Of a stretch of DNA of 64,000 bases, positions 35,326 to 60,113 are shown in pieces. Numbering within the stretch: position 1 is the stretch's first letter; every line of letters begins with the position of its first letter. The notes under the pieces are model-generated. The model saw only the letters and a list, made by a program, of their open reading frames with translations, searched no databases and had not been told where the DNA came from. The DNA comes from Ficedula albicollis. Lineage: Eukaryota; Chordata; Aves; Passeriformes; Muscicapidae. A program made the translations under genes and the position numbers. The stretch lies in the NCBI RefSeq assembly GCF_000247815.1, contig NC_021684.1, positions 11,329,162-11,393,161 on the forward strand, given 5' to 3'.

Positions 35326-38300
35326 GCAGGGACACAGGCTTTTTGGGATGCATGGGAGTTTGTCTCCTGCTGGAAGAAAACAGGCTGGCAGAGTCTAAAC
35401 CTGAACCTGCCTGAGAGGGAAAACAGGACAGGCAGCAGAGCACAGCAGTGACATTGGGGTGAGTGCTGAGGGGCGGAGATGCTGACATAACATGGGAGGC
35501 AAACACCAGGGAACAAGTTCTCATTTCGTCTCCCAACCTCTGAGTGTCTAAAAATCCACCATGAGTCAGAGTGTGAGCCATTCACCTGTCAGTAGTCAAC
35601 AAGACACATCCAGAAGGCAGGCAGGCACTGAGAGCTCAGCAGGAGAACTGAGTCAGGAGCTGCTTACCTGAGCCACTGGCCCCAGGAGGTGCCTGCCTGC
35701 AGTTGAGCTAGGGGGAAAGAACATTTTCCCTACAGGCTGAAGTGACCTGTGAGAAACAGGTGTCATTTGGTAATGACAGCATTCCCACCTAGGAAGAGAA
35801 AGCAGCCTAAAAAAAAAAGCAAAATTACATTAAGATTCATATTGGCAGCATTGCTGCCAACCAGAGGCAGGAGAACATTTTGGGGCAGAGTCCTGGCTAT
35901 CCAAAAAGGGAACAGAGACTGTGAGTATTTCAATTATGAACTCAGTATCACAGGAAAAACACCTTTACTCTGCCTTGGGAAAGGGAGTCATCTCTCAGAA
36001 ATACCCACCTCCTCCACCACCAGCAGCTCTCAGGAGATAATTCCTCCTGCAAGCAGTGATGGGGTAAGTGATCTGCAGGTTGTTTTCAGGCAGGAGGCCT
36101 TTGAGTTAACAGCAAATGCAGGCCTGCTGTGTTAAATGAACTTTATTCCATTTACAAAACATTGTGGGCTCCTCTCACAGCCTGAGCTGGCTGCTGGCTG
36201 CATCTGCCAGGTCAAACTGTGTTGGAAGGATCTGATTCACTTCTTTCATCAGACCTGCAAGAATATGAGTCAGGAATAATCTTTGATATCTCAATCAGCC
36301 CCCTAATCCTCTCCTGCCCAAATTCAGCACTCCCTGGCAATCTCTTTGGGAGCTGAATCTGAGGCTCATTCAGTGCCAGTAAGGTGTGGGAAATGATAAT
36401 AGTTATCACCCAAGGAGGTCAGCAAAAGGAAAAGGGGTTAAGGGATACACTCCTCATCCACTAGAAGCCACAGATTGTGTTTAGATGGGAACACTGGTGC
36501 TCATGACAGCATCATGGGACACATCTCAACAAAGATTGCCAGCCCTGTGATGGACTCAGTGAGGCCATGGTGACATTGGATCCAGCCCTGGGGGAGAGGG
36601 AGGAAGCAGGGTTTGGGAATGAAGGGAGTAGCAGGAGCTTGGGGTGGAGAGTGAGCAAACTAGAAAAAGTCCAGGGCTTGTGCTGAGGGAGCCTCTGCCT
36701 GTTACAGGGAGCAGGAGGGCAGGGAACAGTGGAAAAGCCTCTTTGCTCAATCCATGCCTTTGCCTGATCTCTTAAGAACTGGAGACTAGGACAAAACAAA
36801 GGAACTGCCAATCTGGAGCAGACCAGTGGTGCCTGCATTCAAGCACCTGGTTTCCAGCAGACTCCAAATTTGGCTGCTTTAGAGGAAAATCTTCGATAGC
36901 ATCCCAGTTCCAGGAAGAGAGTGATACACCGAGTGCTCACTCCCTGGGATGGGCACAGAACTGTAGCAGGGCAGAAAGGCTATTTATAAGTGTATCAGAT
37001 GTCAGCTGAGCTCTTTGCACTTTCTTTTCTTGATCATACATCAAGTCTAATGAGAAGGAATACAGGCTGAGGGGAACAAATGAGCCCAGGTTAAGGAAGA
37101 GGTGTCCATCTAACACAATACATACAGGGAAGACGAGCAGCTGGCTCTGTGCCCAGCACTGCTGCAAGGCCTCTGAAAGCTGAGCAAGATCACTTTACTG
37201 AGAGCACAGTGACAGGGAAGGGTTGAGAGTGCTGTTTGTGGTGATGGTTCTGCATTATTAGACAGAGAATTGTTTTCACCTGAAAATAACCTGGATCCAA
37301 ACCTAATCATAGAACTTTCATTATGCTCTCTTCTCAGGACATGCTGTGCCTAAAAAAAATGTAATCTGAAGGGTTAACTCTTTCTCTCCAAATCTATGGT
37401 ATGAGGAGAGCTAGAATACAGATTTAAGCACAGAAAAAGTTGATAGTTGTTCCAATTAACGTTCCAGCTAGCATCTGCTCCTTTTAATTAGTTGAAGTCT
37501 GATGTTGTCTGGAGAGAGGACTGCTGAGTGCAACTGCTCTGGATTCTTTTTTGCTTGCACAGCTATTCTGGTCCCTCTTGGTCCTTGGAACTTCTTCTCC
37601 ATTTCAGAGGCCAGAGTCCATTGTGTGTGTGCTGATACTTGGGCTGTGCCCTCAGACTGTGTAGGTGTTTCACTGCAACAGGCTTCAAATTGGTGTTTCA
37701 CACTGGAGGGAACACTGACAGAGGAAGGTGCTTTACACATGTCCTCTCCCCTTCCCAGACACGTGTTTGCACATTGCTTCACTTATTGAAAACTCGATTT
37801 TCAGCCACAAAAAGGCACTGCCACAGAATAGATGCAGGTGGATGGAGAAGGCTTCCCCAGGACCCGCCAACCTTCCTGTTTTGCTGGGAGCTCACTGATC
37901 CTTCACCTCACTCTTTGTAACACGACCTTTGAGGATCTGAGCGTTTCAATTACACACAGATGAATAATTTACAAGTCATGGCTGTTGCAATAGACAAGTC
38001 CTTCTGCTCTGTTCAAACATTCAAAATGTCTTGTCTTAAATTTCCCTCAATTTGCAGAAACCTCCAGGACTAAAGCAACATTCAAAAATTGTAATGAGGG
38101 AAGAACAGGGTGGCATTTCACAGCAGCAAACAGCACTGGTAGCAAGTATTCCTCTTATCTCCCAGCAGGGCATTGACCTGTTGTACAAACTCCAGGTAGG
38201 AAAGCCACTGGCAAAGCAACTCCAGATGTAATATTTACCTAAGAGGAGACATTTCAGTGGAAAACAAGCTACAGGATCTGCTGACATCCCAGTGGGGAGG

Positions 38301-39524
38301 AGTACAGCGGTCATTCACCACTGCAGGCAAAAAGAATAGGAACAGGATCTGGAATTTCAAAGTATTTCTGAGTAATAAAGCTGTTGTTGTGTGAAGAGCA
38401 TGTTTGTGCTGTTCATTATTCCAGCTAAACAGACATCAAATGTGGATCTGGTGCTTGTCCCACAGGAGATCCACTGCCCAGCATTAGCAGTCACTGTGTT
38501 TCTATATGCCTCATTATTCCATACTCAAAATACAGATGCAAATATGCAGATCCTGCAAGAAAACAACCAAGCTGGCACTGAGCATTTCTGAACCACTGCA
38601 GCTGGTACCCAGTAATGCCTCATTCCCTGTCAAGGAGAAGTGGATCCCATGAGCTACCCTTGGGAATATTAGCCACAGTTTTGAGTTACAGATAATAGTT
38701 CCTGTACAAGCTTCTCTGGAGAAGAAGACAGACAGGATCGAAACAGCTTGGGAGCAAAGTGCATAACAGGGTTGTTTTTATCTTTAATCCATTCCACATG
38801 AGCAGAAAGAGCTTGGAGCTGTGAAGCATGTGCTTCCTTTTGCAGCTCAACCCATAACTCTGGTTATTAATCCTTTTTGCTCTGCTCCATTAGCCCCTGC
38901 TGAAAAAAGTTTGTGTGTGGTACTTGCAGGATCAGCCCCTTTTCACCAGCTGCAGTTTCACTATCTTCCTAAGAGATCAAAGGCCAGGCTGTCACTGAAA
39001 GGGGCAATTCCATCTTTCCCCAGCCCATGTCCCCCTCTTCCTCAAGCCATCCCAGTGATCATGATAAAAAAGGATCTTTTCCTCAGGCAGGGTATTTTTC
39101 AGCTGGATCAGCTCCCATGCAGTGACGGCAGCTGAAGTTTTGCCACAAAGCAAGAGCCAGGAAAAAGGCTGGAACTGTGCCTCGAGAGCTTAATGCAAAA
39201 TCATGAAGTTTCAGTCTCAGGCTCCTGGGTCACTTGTTCATGCAAATAGTGTGGATTTATAGTCCAGCTTAAGAAAGCCTCCTTGGCTGCAGCTCTGTGG
39301 CTCTCTTTTGCACAATGGGCCAAATGCAATCTGTAGTTCCCAAAGCACTGAGCTCTGAGGGAAGTCTGGAACTAGTTACAGTTTTCATCTGGGGACCAGG
39401 TCTACATGGTTATTCAGAGCTGGCCTTGAAATTGCAACCATATTGTTTATTTATATCCTTAGCAGAGCAAACCAAGGCGGTCACCCCACAGAAACCAGGG
39501 TCAGCCTCCCAAATCTCACCTCCA

Positions 39525-39682
39525 TTGTCTAGAGAAATCTCCATCCTTAGATATTTTCAAAAGAGCTGGGCAAGGCCTTGATATGACTTGGAAGTTATCC
39601 CTGCTTTGAGCAGGAGGCTGGACAAGAGACCTCCAGAGGTGCCTCTCCAGCAGCACTATGCTGAGATTCTGTCATTTTCCAC
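39525..39682 (+). mobile_element. CR1 LINE relic, 3' end
   Basis: Divergent but ordered matches to the CR1 3' end: CCTTAGATATTTTCAAAA, CTGCTTTGAGCAGGAGGCTG, GAGACCTCCAGAGGTGCCTC and a terminal GATTCTGTCATTTTCC. It is older than the copy at 21578. Confidence 0.75.
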
Positions 39683-41652
39683 TGCATCTGCATGGGGCTC
39701 TGCTACAGCACCACCATCAGTCCCATACTGCCTGAGCCACACGTGAGGGAGCAAAAGCCAACCAGCCCTCCATGGCCTTGGCTGTGTCAGCTGGGAGCCA
39801 GAGCAAAGCACACACCTTATCTGTGTGCAGATGTCTCAGCACACACCAGAACAAGCTTTGCATTGCAAAAGAAACTGTCCCAGCTCTGGCCAGGATCCCA
39901 GGGTGAAGACTGCAGAACATTTTCTCTTCAGCAGGAAGGAGCCTGCATCCTCAGCAAGAGCAAGTGTGAAATACAAATCGCTGAGCACCTGCTGCTCGCT
40001 GTCCAAGTCATCGCACAGCACCCCTGAGTAGCTGCAGTGAAAGGAAGAATGACAGGGACTGACTTCTAATTTCCATATGCCCTTCAGAAACGTCAGCAAT
40101 TTTGATCCACTAGATTGAAACCTGAGCTCTTGAAAGAATTGTGCACATTCACTTTGGATGAGACATCCCATGAGCAGCCTGGGGCTGGGGATCAGGAGAC
40201 AAGGACCCGAGTGGTTCTGCTCCATCAGCTTGTTTGCAGACAGGAGCTGAGCTCACAGGTCTTTCAGAGCCTTCCTTGGGGTCACTTCTCCTTCAACCTA
40301 GAGGACGGAAAAAGGTTTCTTGGAGTCCTCAGACCTGGAGACTTCATCCCTAAGGTGAAAGGAGCATGGAGGAGCCAGAGTGGCAAATGTGGGACAGAGC
40401 CAAACCCCAGCCCGGCAATACAAGGCTGCTGCCATCTCCTGGTGGCTGTGGCCATGCAGAGGTGGCGGGGACATTTTTCCAGCTGGAAAACTTCCCTTTG
40501 AGATAAGATCCTTCCTGCAAGCAAGCTTCAGCTGGAAGGAGCAGGGGGCAAGCAGCAGTGCCAGTGGTTATACCCTGGGGCCAAAGCACAGGGGTACCAG
40601 AGCTTTGCTGTGCTCCAGCTTTACCTTCTGCTAGAGCTGCTCCTCTGCCTTGGGATGGCTTCCATGGTAATCCTTTTCCATCAGGCCAGCACCTCCCTGT
40701 GCCCTAAGACCTAAGGAGAGAGGAGAGATCCCTGTTGCTGTTGAGGGGCCCTGGATTTGAGGGGCCTGTGCAGCACATGTGGCCTTCACAGTGGTCTGGT
40801 GCTGGGAAGGGAGATGATCCACGGTGAAACAGAGACATGCTGGGATCAGACAGGATGGATATGGTCTCCAGTACTCTTTCTATTGGCATCTTTCATTGAG
40901 CTGTGGTGCTGATATGGGGATACATTCTGTAAATAAAGTACAAATGGAGAGCTACATGGTCACTCTCTTGCCCCCTTTCAGCCTCTCTACCAAGCTCAGG
41001 GGTGTGCACAGCAGTTGAAAAAAGTGTGAGAGCAGCCATATATTCCCTATGGGATCCTATGGGATCTCCACAACCACCTGCTTGCCCACAGGCAGGAGCA
41101 AGGCAGGAGAACACTGTCTCAAAGAGACCCATCAGCAGAAAGCTTCAGCTGACAGCTCACCAGGGACCCTGCTAAAGCAGAGAGCTGCCTGCACCTCCTT
41201 CCACAGAGCTCTTGTGGGTCATGTCTTGTGGGCACTCACTCCTCCTTCCTTGTCCCTAAGCATGGGAATAGGCTCCAATCTCACTTTGTTCCTTCTGGGA
41301 TGTTCTGCACAACTCACCGGAAAAGAGCAGAACAAGGGCTCCAGAGAAAGAAAAAGCTCCAACTCATTTGGTATTTCCACAGTGTTGGCTGGCTGCTGCC
41401 AGGCTGCTCTCTTTGCATGACACATACTGCAGCTCACATCACATAAACCAAAGTGGGATTCTGGAATAAATGAGTCCCCTGGAGAAGACTCATGGGGAGA
41501 TGGCTGCCCAGCAACCTGTGCAGCATCCCTGAGTACACAGGGAGTTTCCCATAGTGATAAAAATACAGAAGAAGATTTGTTTTTCTAGGTACTGATTCAG
41601 CTTTTATCTCTGTCAGCATTTCTCAATTATCCATTTCAAAATGTTTTGCCAT

Positions 41653-41672
41653 TGATTAATTAATTAATTAAT
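41653..41672 (+). repeat. TTAA tetranucleotide repeat
   Basis: About four and a half TTAA units directly ahead of a MIR-like stretch. Confidence 0.8.
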
Positions 41673-41745
41673 CCCCACAGCACCTCTGTGGAGGGGATCA
41701 GCATCCCTGTGCACCAACAGGGGGACTGAATGGAGAAGACAAGTA
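41660..41745 (+). repeat. Possible MIR-like relic
   Basis: TTAATCCCCACAGCACCTCT, then GATCAGCATCCCTGTGCACC and GGGGGACTGAATGGAGAAG follow the MIR order (ttaatcctcacaacaccctgtgag ... aactgaggca). The match is weak and needs a profile search. Confidence 0.4.
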
Positions 41746-43324
41746 GCCTCTTCATGAGAAAATGAAGCAAGCAAGGAAATCACAATACCTTGAAATCCCA
41801 ATCCTGCATCCTAACAAAATCACAAATCCCCAAATCTCAGACATTCTGCTGGAAAGATAAGCAGCCACCTGCCATTCTTACCATGCCAACTGCCTGGCTT
41901 TCTCAGCTGGACCCAAACATCTCATAATCCCAAAAATTGGGGTGCCCTGAAGCAGCCTTACCCCTAAGGAGCTGCAGGCATGGTCAGCTGCACAGCCAGT
42001 TCCTTGCAGGCAGATTTTTCCATGATGTTGCACATGCTATTTATTCCATTCATTAACCAAGTTAATGGTGGCTAAGAATAGACCCCAGATGTCCTTCTGG
42101 CCTTAAAAACTTCTTTGCCCTCAAGGAAATGCAAAGCCTAAGTAGCTCATGGCATGTGTGGGACACAAATAATGAAGAGCTTGCACATTTCCAAGAATTC
42201 ACAAAATACCTCTCTGCTTTTAAATAACCTCTATTCTGCTTTTGGGAAATAAGTGGTGAGCAAGGATAGTTCAGAACAGAGCAATGGATGTACAAATGTT
42301 TAATTCATTGATATAGAGATTGTGCCACACAGAGTCAGAGCTGTTCAAATGTCTTCAGTTTCTGTTATCTAATTCTGTGATGCTTCCACTGCGACAAATT
42401 CACAATTCTGTAATAAACTGCTGTTTCTGAACAAAGACCATTTCATATTAAGCCTTTAGAAAATATGCATCTTTAGGACAATTTACTCCTGAATTATTAT
42501 CTTTTTTGGTAATAGAAATTATTAGATAGTGTCATTTTTTAATACATACTCCTCAATACATTTGGGAAATATCCCAAAATATACTAACGATAGCACTGTG
42601 GTTTTCTGCATTACTGCTAGAAATCAAAGCATTCATGTGCAGAATATTGAAAAATTCCTTTCTGACAAGCATTTTTCTTCTATTGCCTGAATCCAGTCTC
42701 TTGATAATCAGCAATTACAGAAAAGAATTACAACAATCAAATGGGAGTTTGCACTTACAGACATTCATGCTATTTATTGCATGAGTTATTCAGACAGAGA
42801 AAGCTGTTTGGAAATCTATCAGTAATTGAAAGAAAATGCTGTTTCTGAAAACTGAAATTGTATTAATAGAAATTCTAAAGGGTCTAAAGAGGAACACGAT
42901 CCATTTGGAACCCATTGGTCTTCTCAGAAACAGGAAAGGTTAAATGAGGTGATTTAAGGACCTTTTCCTCAGTGAAAACATATTGCTTTTTACCAACTAA
43001 TATTTTATCAAATCCTCTATAGAATTATATGGTATTCCAGAAGGTGATATTTGGAGTTCTAGAGCATTTTTGACTTGGGCAACGTTCAGTAAATGGCTGT
43101 TTGTTCACCCATCCTGCACTTACTCTCCAAACTGTGACTGTTCACACTTCTCCAAAAGACAAACCAAGGCAGAGATCAGGAAATGATAAATTATGGTCAT
43201 TCCACAAACAGAGGCTCCATTTCCCATTTCCTCAACCCTCTGCTCATGGACAAGGGCCTGAAACAAGGGATGAAATAATGAACAGAGAACCCAGCAAGGC
43301 AGGAAACCTCTCCCACCAGAGCAG

Positions 43325-43868
43325 TGTTATAAATTACCCACCACAGTTGGGTAGGGCAATCAATAAGGCAATTTATTAGTTCATTGATAAGGAACAGGCA
43401 ACGCAGCGCTGGGGACATGGGGAGTCTTCTCTGACAACACATCCATCTTACCCCAGGTCACTGCCCCTTTTATAGGCAGTTCCTTGGTGGGCTGTGACTT
43501 GCCCACTGTGCTGGGGTACAAGTTTGAGGTAGCCCAAACATGTTGGCTAGCACTCCAGCAGCAGTGGCTACAAGCCTCCACAAGGTTTGTACAAGGCTCG
43601 AACATGTTCTCAGGTTACACTCATAGCAAGCAGGTAACAGCAGGACAAGCCCGCTCATGCCCAAACAAGCCCATGTTTTCCTTATACATAAGAGTGGATA
43701 CAATTCATGATTATAGTGACAAAATAATAAAAATACATAAAAACAAAGAAAAAACAACAATTTATAACGAAGTGATTTAAACAAATATAGTGAAATTACA
43801 TTTCCTTGTGCCTTATGTTTATGCTTTGCTTTGGATTCAGTATTTTATTTATATTAATTATAATGACA
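43325..43868 (-). mobile_element. Solo LTR-like element 1 (avian endogenous retrovirus)
   Basis: In minus orientation it has a TATA box (TATAAAA, 43470-43476) and then CCCCAGCGCTGCGTTGC. An AATAAA signal follows about 95 bp downstream (43372-43377), and the 3' end is TATAACA, a U3-R-U5 layout. The 5' boundary is uncertain; TGTCATTATAATT at 43868 is the best candidate. There is no internal coding sequence next to it. The family is inferred from structure alone. Confidence 0.55.
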
Positions 43869-44280
43869 CTGTTATATATGAGAAAAAAAGTCTCGATATC
43901 CAGCAAAATTTAGATTGCTTTATTTTATATAGACAGAGCAAGCAGCATGCTGGGGATACATGTAGGCCACTGCCCACTCCGTACTCCACCAAACTTTGGT
44001 TTGCAGCTCCCTTTTATAGTATGATTTCCTTGTAGTCATCAATAATTGGTTGTTTATTTTTTTTTTGCTGTCATAATTTTGCCAGGTGTGGTGGTCCGTG
44101 GGATCGCTGGACGACGTGAGTCTCTAGACAATTTGTCAAGTCCCGTAGCTAACCATCCAGTCTTGGTAGATAAGGAAATGGCAGAAGTCAGGAAGTCTGG
44201 TCTTAGGGATAGGCTGCAATTGATTACACAAAGGCAGGAAATCTGATTTTGCAGAATCTACCGGGTTGTGTGAAAGCCTT

Positions 44281-45447
<1,167 letters not shown>

Positions 45448-45571
45448 CCGGAGCCGCCCGCAGGAGACACGGGGGTGAGAGCAGGGGCGGCTGTGGGACC
45501 GGGGTGTGCTCTGCTCTGGGAACATGCACGCTTTTATGGCAGTTCTTTAGATCCGTCTGCATATTTACTTC

Positions 45572-45714
45572 TGGTTTTGTTTTGTTGGGGGTTTGTTTTG
45601 TTGGGTTTTTTGCTTGATTCTGTTTGGTTTTGTTTGGGTTTTTTCTGATTTTTTTGTTTGTTTTTGGGGTTTTTTGTTTTTTGTTTTTATTTTTTTTGTT
45701 GTTTTGTTTTTCTC
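45572..45714 (+). repeat. T/G-rich low-complexity block
   Basis: Runs of GTTTTG, TTGGG and TTTTTTG units follow the CFAP100 CpG island. It is probably a simple repeat. Confidence 0.8.
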
Positions 45715-47512
45715 AGCAGCCTGATGCTAGGGTAAAAAGCACTGAATAAATCCTCCAGCGAAACAAAACCATAAAACCCCCACCTAGTGATTTACGTACT
45801 GCTGGTAGGCAGCTACTGGAATGTAATGTCAAAGGCAGAGAAATACATACCAAACAATTCTAGCAATGGAGAGTTTTTTAATTTGCATTATTTAGCTTAA
45901 TAATTATAAATTAGCAGAACTAGTGCTTCTGTAGCTTCTGGCATTATTTCCAAAGTGCTGTGCAAACAACCTGTTAAAAAAACCCCAGCAACCTCAAACA
46001 AAAAATGCCTTAATAAAATGAATATAAGTCAATCATAAATACAGTTTTTTATACTTAGCTAAAATTATATTATAAAACACTTTTTATCTCTGAGGGTTGC
46101 AGTGACAATTATTTTCCATATACCAGTGTCTAGTGCTTTTCAGACTCGTTGCCTGTATGAGGAATTTAAATCAACCACAGGAACAAGAAAATTCTTATCA
46201 GAAAGGTTTTAGATTACAGAAATCAAGGTGTGCACTGAGAGCTGATGCTCCAAGTGTTTGCTGCAACTGCTCTGTGAAGTTCACAAACTGTATTTAGGCT
46301 TTTGACTGCCTGCCCACCCCTGCCCTGATGGGGCTTTCTCCAAACTCACATCAGCAGCAGGGGTGATGTTGATCCAGGATGTAGATGAGAGACCCTAGAG
46401 AAAAATATGCCCTCACATTAAGCGAAGGTCAGAGAGGTTTGAACTCTAAGTAACCAGTCAAGGGGGTTCTTGGTAAAATGTAGTTTAAGAATTGGAAAGG
46501 AGAGAGAAAATATATTGGGATATATCCAAAAGCCTAAATTCTATCTCAGCCTCTGTGTCTCATCAGCAGTGAAAGTTTGACACCTCCAAAGAATAAGGTA
46601 CTAATTGGGCAGCTGCAGGAAAAAGCACAAAGCACCAAGGACAGACATGGAAATTAGGCCAGGTGAGTTTAGCTCAAAATACATAAAAACTGGAGACTGT
46701 TCAGAGCAAAAACTGATGCTCTAAAATAGCCCTAAAACTAGTGCAAGCAGAAGAGGATATTTTCTGCAGCGTCTTAGAGCAGTGCAGATCAGGAATGGTG
46801 CCAGCAGCAGAACTGCATCAATTGAACTAATACCTCACTAAGCCCAGCTTGCTGCCTTCGGTGATTAAAGGATAGCTTTAACAATGGTCTATCTGTTCTT
46901 TGTAAATGAGATCATTCCAATTATGCCTTGTCCCTTAGGATCCATGGCAAAAACTACAAAAAGACTGGAGTCAGAGAAACAAAAAAATAACCTTCAACAG
47001 TTTGCCAACCTAAAATGAAAGGCAACAGAGTTCTGTAAAGTGTGTCTGTGCTGTCCAACAATCATGCAGACTTATTGCAAGAAATCCACAATGCTGAAGT
47101 AATTACTGGGAAGAGCTTTAGTGAGTAAAAATGCAGCCTGTGAACTAGTGACAGGAGGATCAAAAAGCATGGGTGTGGATCAGAACTGGTGACTGGATGG
47201 AAAAAGAGACAAGGGACTTGGGTTGCTTGCTGTCTCTAAATTTGTTTTTTGTTGCTTTCCCATCAGTTTATGTGTAAGGAGGACTGTGTTTTACACAGCT
47301 TTCACATAAGACAGGGATGAACATCTCCTTTTGGAAGTCAGAACAGAAATGTTTTCCAATTTAATGGAGCTTTTTGTTAATTGCTACAGACACTAAAGGT
47401 TCAGTGGCTAAGATACAGAAAGCCCTTAGGTCTATCACTGCTGCAAAACTGATCCCATTAACTATTAGCAGATCCCACCTGACTGATCTGTTTATGATTT
47501 TCTTTGGGCCAG

Positions 47513-47574
47513 GGTCAAAGACACCATCCTGACATACAGCATCAACATCTAAAAGCCTCTTTTCCAAACTTGAA

Positions 47575-47599
<25 letters not shown>
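47513..47599 (+). CDS. CFAP100: CFAP100 start-codon exon (coding 47575-47599)
   Basis: The acceptor follows a pyrimidine-rich tract (TTTCTTTGGGCCAG) and the donor is TCAG|GTAAGG. An ATG at 47575 with G at +4 encodes METHLVLS and leaves in phase 1, which matches the entry phase of the next exon. An in-frame stop at 47530-47532 precedes it. It is the likely start, but an isoform that skips it is possible. Confidence 0.6.
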
Positions 47600-57338
<9,739 letters not shown>

Positions 57339-57549
57339 GAAGAACAATTGTATTATTTCTCCTGATGGCACAGCCTTAACCACAGCTCATAGGGCTGATG
57401 CTATTCTAGAAGTCTTTTCTAGGTTTACATTCGTCAGTCTTTGCTCAGCTGAACTTAACTGTCCCATGAAATTTCCTTCTTCTCTGACCCGAATATTACA
57501 GGGAAAGTTTTCAATCTTTTTTCCCCTCCTTTGGTATTTTGCCTAAGAA

Positions 57550-57559
57550 AATAAATAAA
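57550..57559 (+). terminator. CFAP100: CFAP100 poly(A) signal
   Basis: Two overlapping AATAAA hexamers lie 212 bp past the CFAP100 stop and are followed by a T-rich stretch (TCTCTCATTTTGCTTCTC). Confidence 0.7.
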
Positions 57560-57929
57560 AATTCTCTCATTTTGCTTCTCAAGCTCTTGCTAAGCACCAA
57601 TGCTTTTCTCATTCAGTTTTTGATGCCAATAGCACTATCCATACAAACCTGAGCAGTGAGATCTATGCCAGCACTAGGTGACAATCTCTGTTAAGGCACA
57701 ACTAAGCCAGGTACCTCATAGACATTTATGATAATCACAGGTCTTCTGAAGGACTATAAAAACCAAGGGCTATGCTCCAATCCAAAGCCATTATAGACCT
57801 CACCCCACTACAGTGGAGAAGATGCAACCGAAGGAAAAACACAAGAAAAACACAGAAAATCAAGCTGCCAGTAATTAACTTTGTGTGAGATGCATCCATG
57901 AAAAGAACAATACCCAGTGACAAACTGAC

Positions 57930-60026
57930 CATAAAAAAAAAGCTTTATTAACCCTTTTGCACCAGCAGTTCTTCAGGTATCCATTGCCAGCAATGGAGCC
58001 CAAGCCAAGTGATCCAAGTTTCCGCCCTCAAGAGGTTAGCACTTTACATTCACTTACAAAGCTGAGTGAGGTACATTTTCAGAAGTAGAAAGATTTGGTT
58101 GCAAGTCCCATAAAAAGATGGAGTGTTCCTTGGCCATTTTAATGGATTACAAACTGGTATGGTCCTTGAAAACAGAATAATGCAGGCATTGGGAGCTCAA
58201 GGTGTCTCAGCTTCCAGGGAGAGCACGGTGACCACTAGCGCAAATCCCTTCAGCACAATTCCTCCTCAGTCTTTCCACCTCTCAGGAATGGACTCCATGC
58301 TGCAGTCAGAGCCACCAGGCAGACCTCAGCTACCAACTGGTTTGAAAACCCAGCCTGAGAGGGTTCAGACTTTCCCTGGATATAAGCTGTAAACTCAAGA
58401 GTGAGAGGAACAGAGAGATCTCAATGCTCAGTTAGGCTAAAGATAGAAAAATAAAGCTGGTTCAACCAGAGATATAATACTGCCTACAAATCAGGAGCTG
58501 AAGTTCGTTGTAACCTGTATGCTTTTTTCCTCCCCAAGTCTGCAATCAAAATGCATTTATATGGACACATACATAGTTCAAAAGGCACAGGAAGTAAAAG
58601 CATTTCTGAACGACCTCATGTGAATTTAACATCAGTATAACTGTAAAATAAATAAATATGTGCAAGATTAAAAAGATCACAACGTTCTTCTCTGTGACAT
58701 ATCTTATTTTGTAAAAAAAAAAAAAATACACATACGTGCATACATACACCTCACTGAGAATAAAAAAAAGTACAAACAGCCTTTTATCAAACTCCTATAC
58801 ATACTTTTACAGGCATTCAGAACATCACCATAGGAAACATTTAAATTATTACCTTAAAACGCAACCAAAGGTGGTTTTATTTCCCCTACACAACCCTATA
58901 CTTATTTAGGTGTCTGCAATCCAGGTAAGTAAAGTACATACAACCTCTCCCCCCACCCCCAAGAGAAACTGCAGTTTTTCAGGGGCAAATCTTCCTGGGC
59001 AACAACTGTTTCCCCCTTACAAAATACTCTGACAACTGCATATTTTGTAAACCATCCAGGTGCATGTGACACTCTGGGATAGCAATAAAGAACACGTGTT
59101 AACAGTTTTCAATTAACAAATCAAAAACACCAAACAACCCTAAATAAAAAGGTAGTGAGCAGTTCACAGGTAACTTGGCAGCGGTTTATAGATGAGATAA
59201 AAATCAAGGTGCTTAAACTTACATGACGGTCAACATTCCTCCCAAAAAAGGGAACACAAAGATAAAACAAACCTCTCTCAGATGCTGTTGGACTCTTAGC
59301 TAATCACTTACAGTGAGTACAGCTCTATTGCAGTTTTCTTTTTCAAGTTTTGCTGGAAGAATTCAGCAAAATATTTGGGATGCAGGAGCAAGGAAAGGGA
59401 GAAACTCAACATGAGCTACAAACTGATTCACAGCTAAGTTAACATTTAGAATCTAGCTTTCTAAAACAAAGATTTTAGAGCATTTCATTTTCATGGCATA
59501 GAAGATTAATTTTGTTACATGTGACACTTTATTCTGGTTTTCTGCCAAACACAGGGGCCGAAACTATCCATTTTTTGTGTGTGTGGTAAACACTTGCAAA
59601 ATTTAGCTCTTAATTCCTTGATGCCACTGGCTCCAGGAGACAAGTGGAAGGAAAGTTTTAACTGTTGTAGGCAGGATTATAAATTTGCACTTGTTAGCTG
59701 TGGAATACTTCTTTCCTGTGAAAACAGTAAATATTACCTCAGTTTGAAGTGTAATAAAGTACTTCTCCCTGAAACAACACTGTACAGCAGTCTGCCTCAG
59801 CCTCCCAACCACCAGGCAGACAGGGTATCTTACACAGGCACATCAAGTGGGATTTACATTTTTAAAGAAAATCTTTCAGCTGCAACTGTCTTAAGGAAAT
59901 CACAAAAAGTGCAACCAGATTTCAGTTCTCCTACTTTTCGTATTTTCCTTGGAAAAAGACCCACACAGTAATCTCATTCTGTCATGATTGCCCAAATTGT
60001 TTTCAAGTAACTGTTCTTAATAATGG
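57930..60026 (-). other. ZXDC: ZXDC 3'UTR
   Basis: About 2.1 kb of AT-rich sequence between the ZXDC stop codon and an AATAAA at 57944-57949 on the minus strand, which has a T-rich element just downstream. Several other minus-strand AATAAA signals could give shorter forms. No competing gene was seen in it. Confidence 0.65.
57944..57949 (-). terminator. ZXDC: ZXDC poly(A) signal
   Basis: AATAAA on the minus strand is followed within 10 bases by CTTTTTTTTTATGG, a typical T-rich downstream element. It lies about 390 bp from the opposing CFAP100 signal. Confidence 0.6.
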
Positions 60027-60113
60027 TCATTCCAGATCCTGTAAATTTATTGTGCTTCCAGTGAACTGAGAGTTATCAGAACCTGCATCATCTTCAGTGG
60101 AATTGTGTGGCTC
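60027..60113 (-). CDS. ZXDC: ZXDC last coding exon
   Basis: Twenty-eight residues from EPHNSTEDDAGSDNSQF to INLQDLE and TGA. Acceptor TTTAACAG, phase 0. Confidence 0.95.
   Translation of the reverse strand, partial: EPHNSTEDDAGSDNSQFTGSTINLQDLE

Larger units (their letters stand above)
23095..43324. other. KLF15-CFAP100 intergenic region
   Basis: About 20 kb with no recognisable exon set. It contains a MIR-like relic (23385-23475), three copies of a 70-bp minisatellite (31912-32130), a CR1 relic (39525-39682), a second MIR-like relic (41660-41745) and a very AT-rich stretch at 42.3-43.1 kb. A 347-codon minus-strand open frame (33088-34131) and a cluster of plus-strand open frames (27488-28192) were judged unlikely to be coding. 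Confidence 0.6.
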
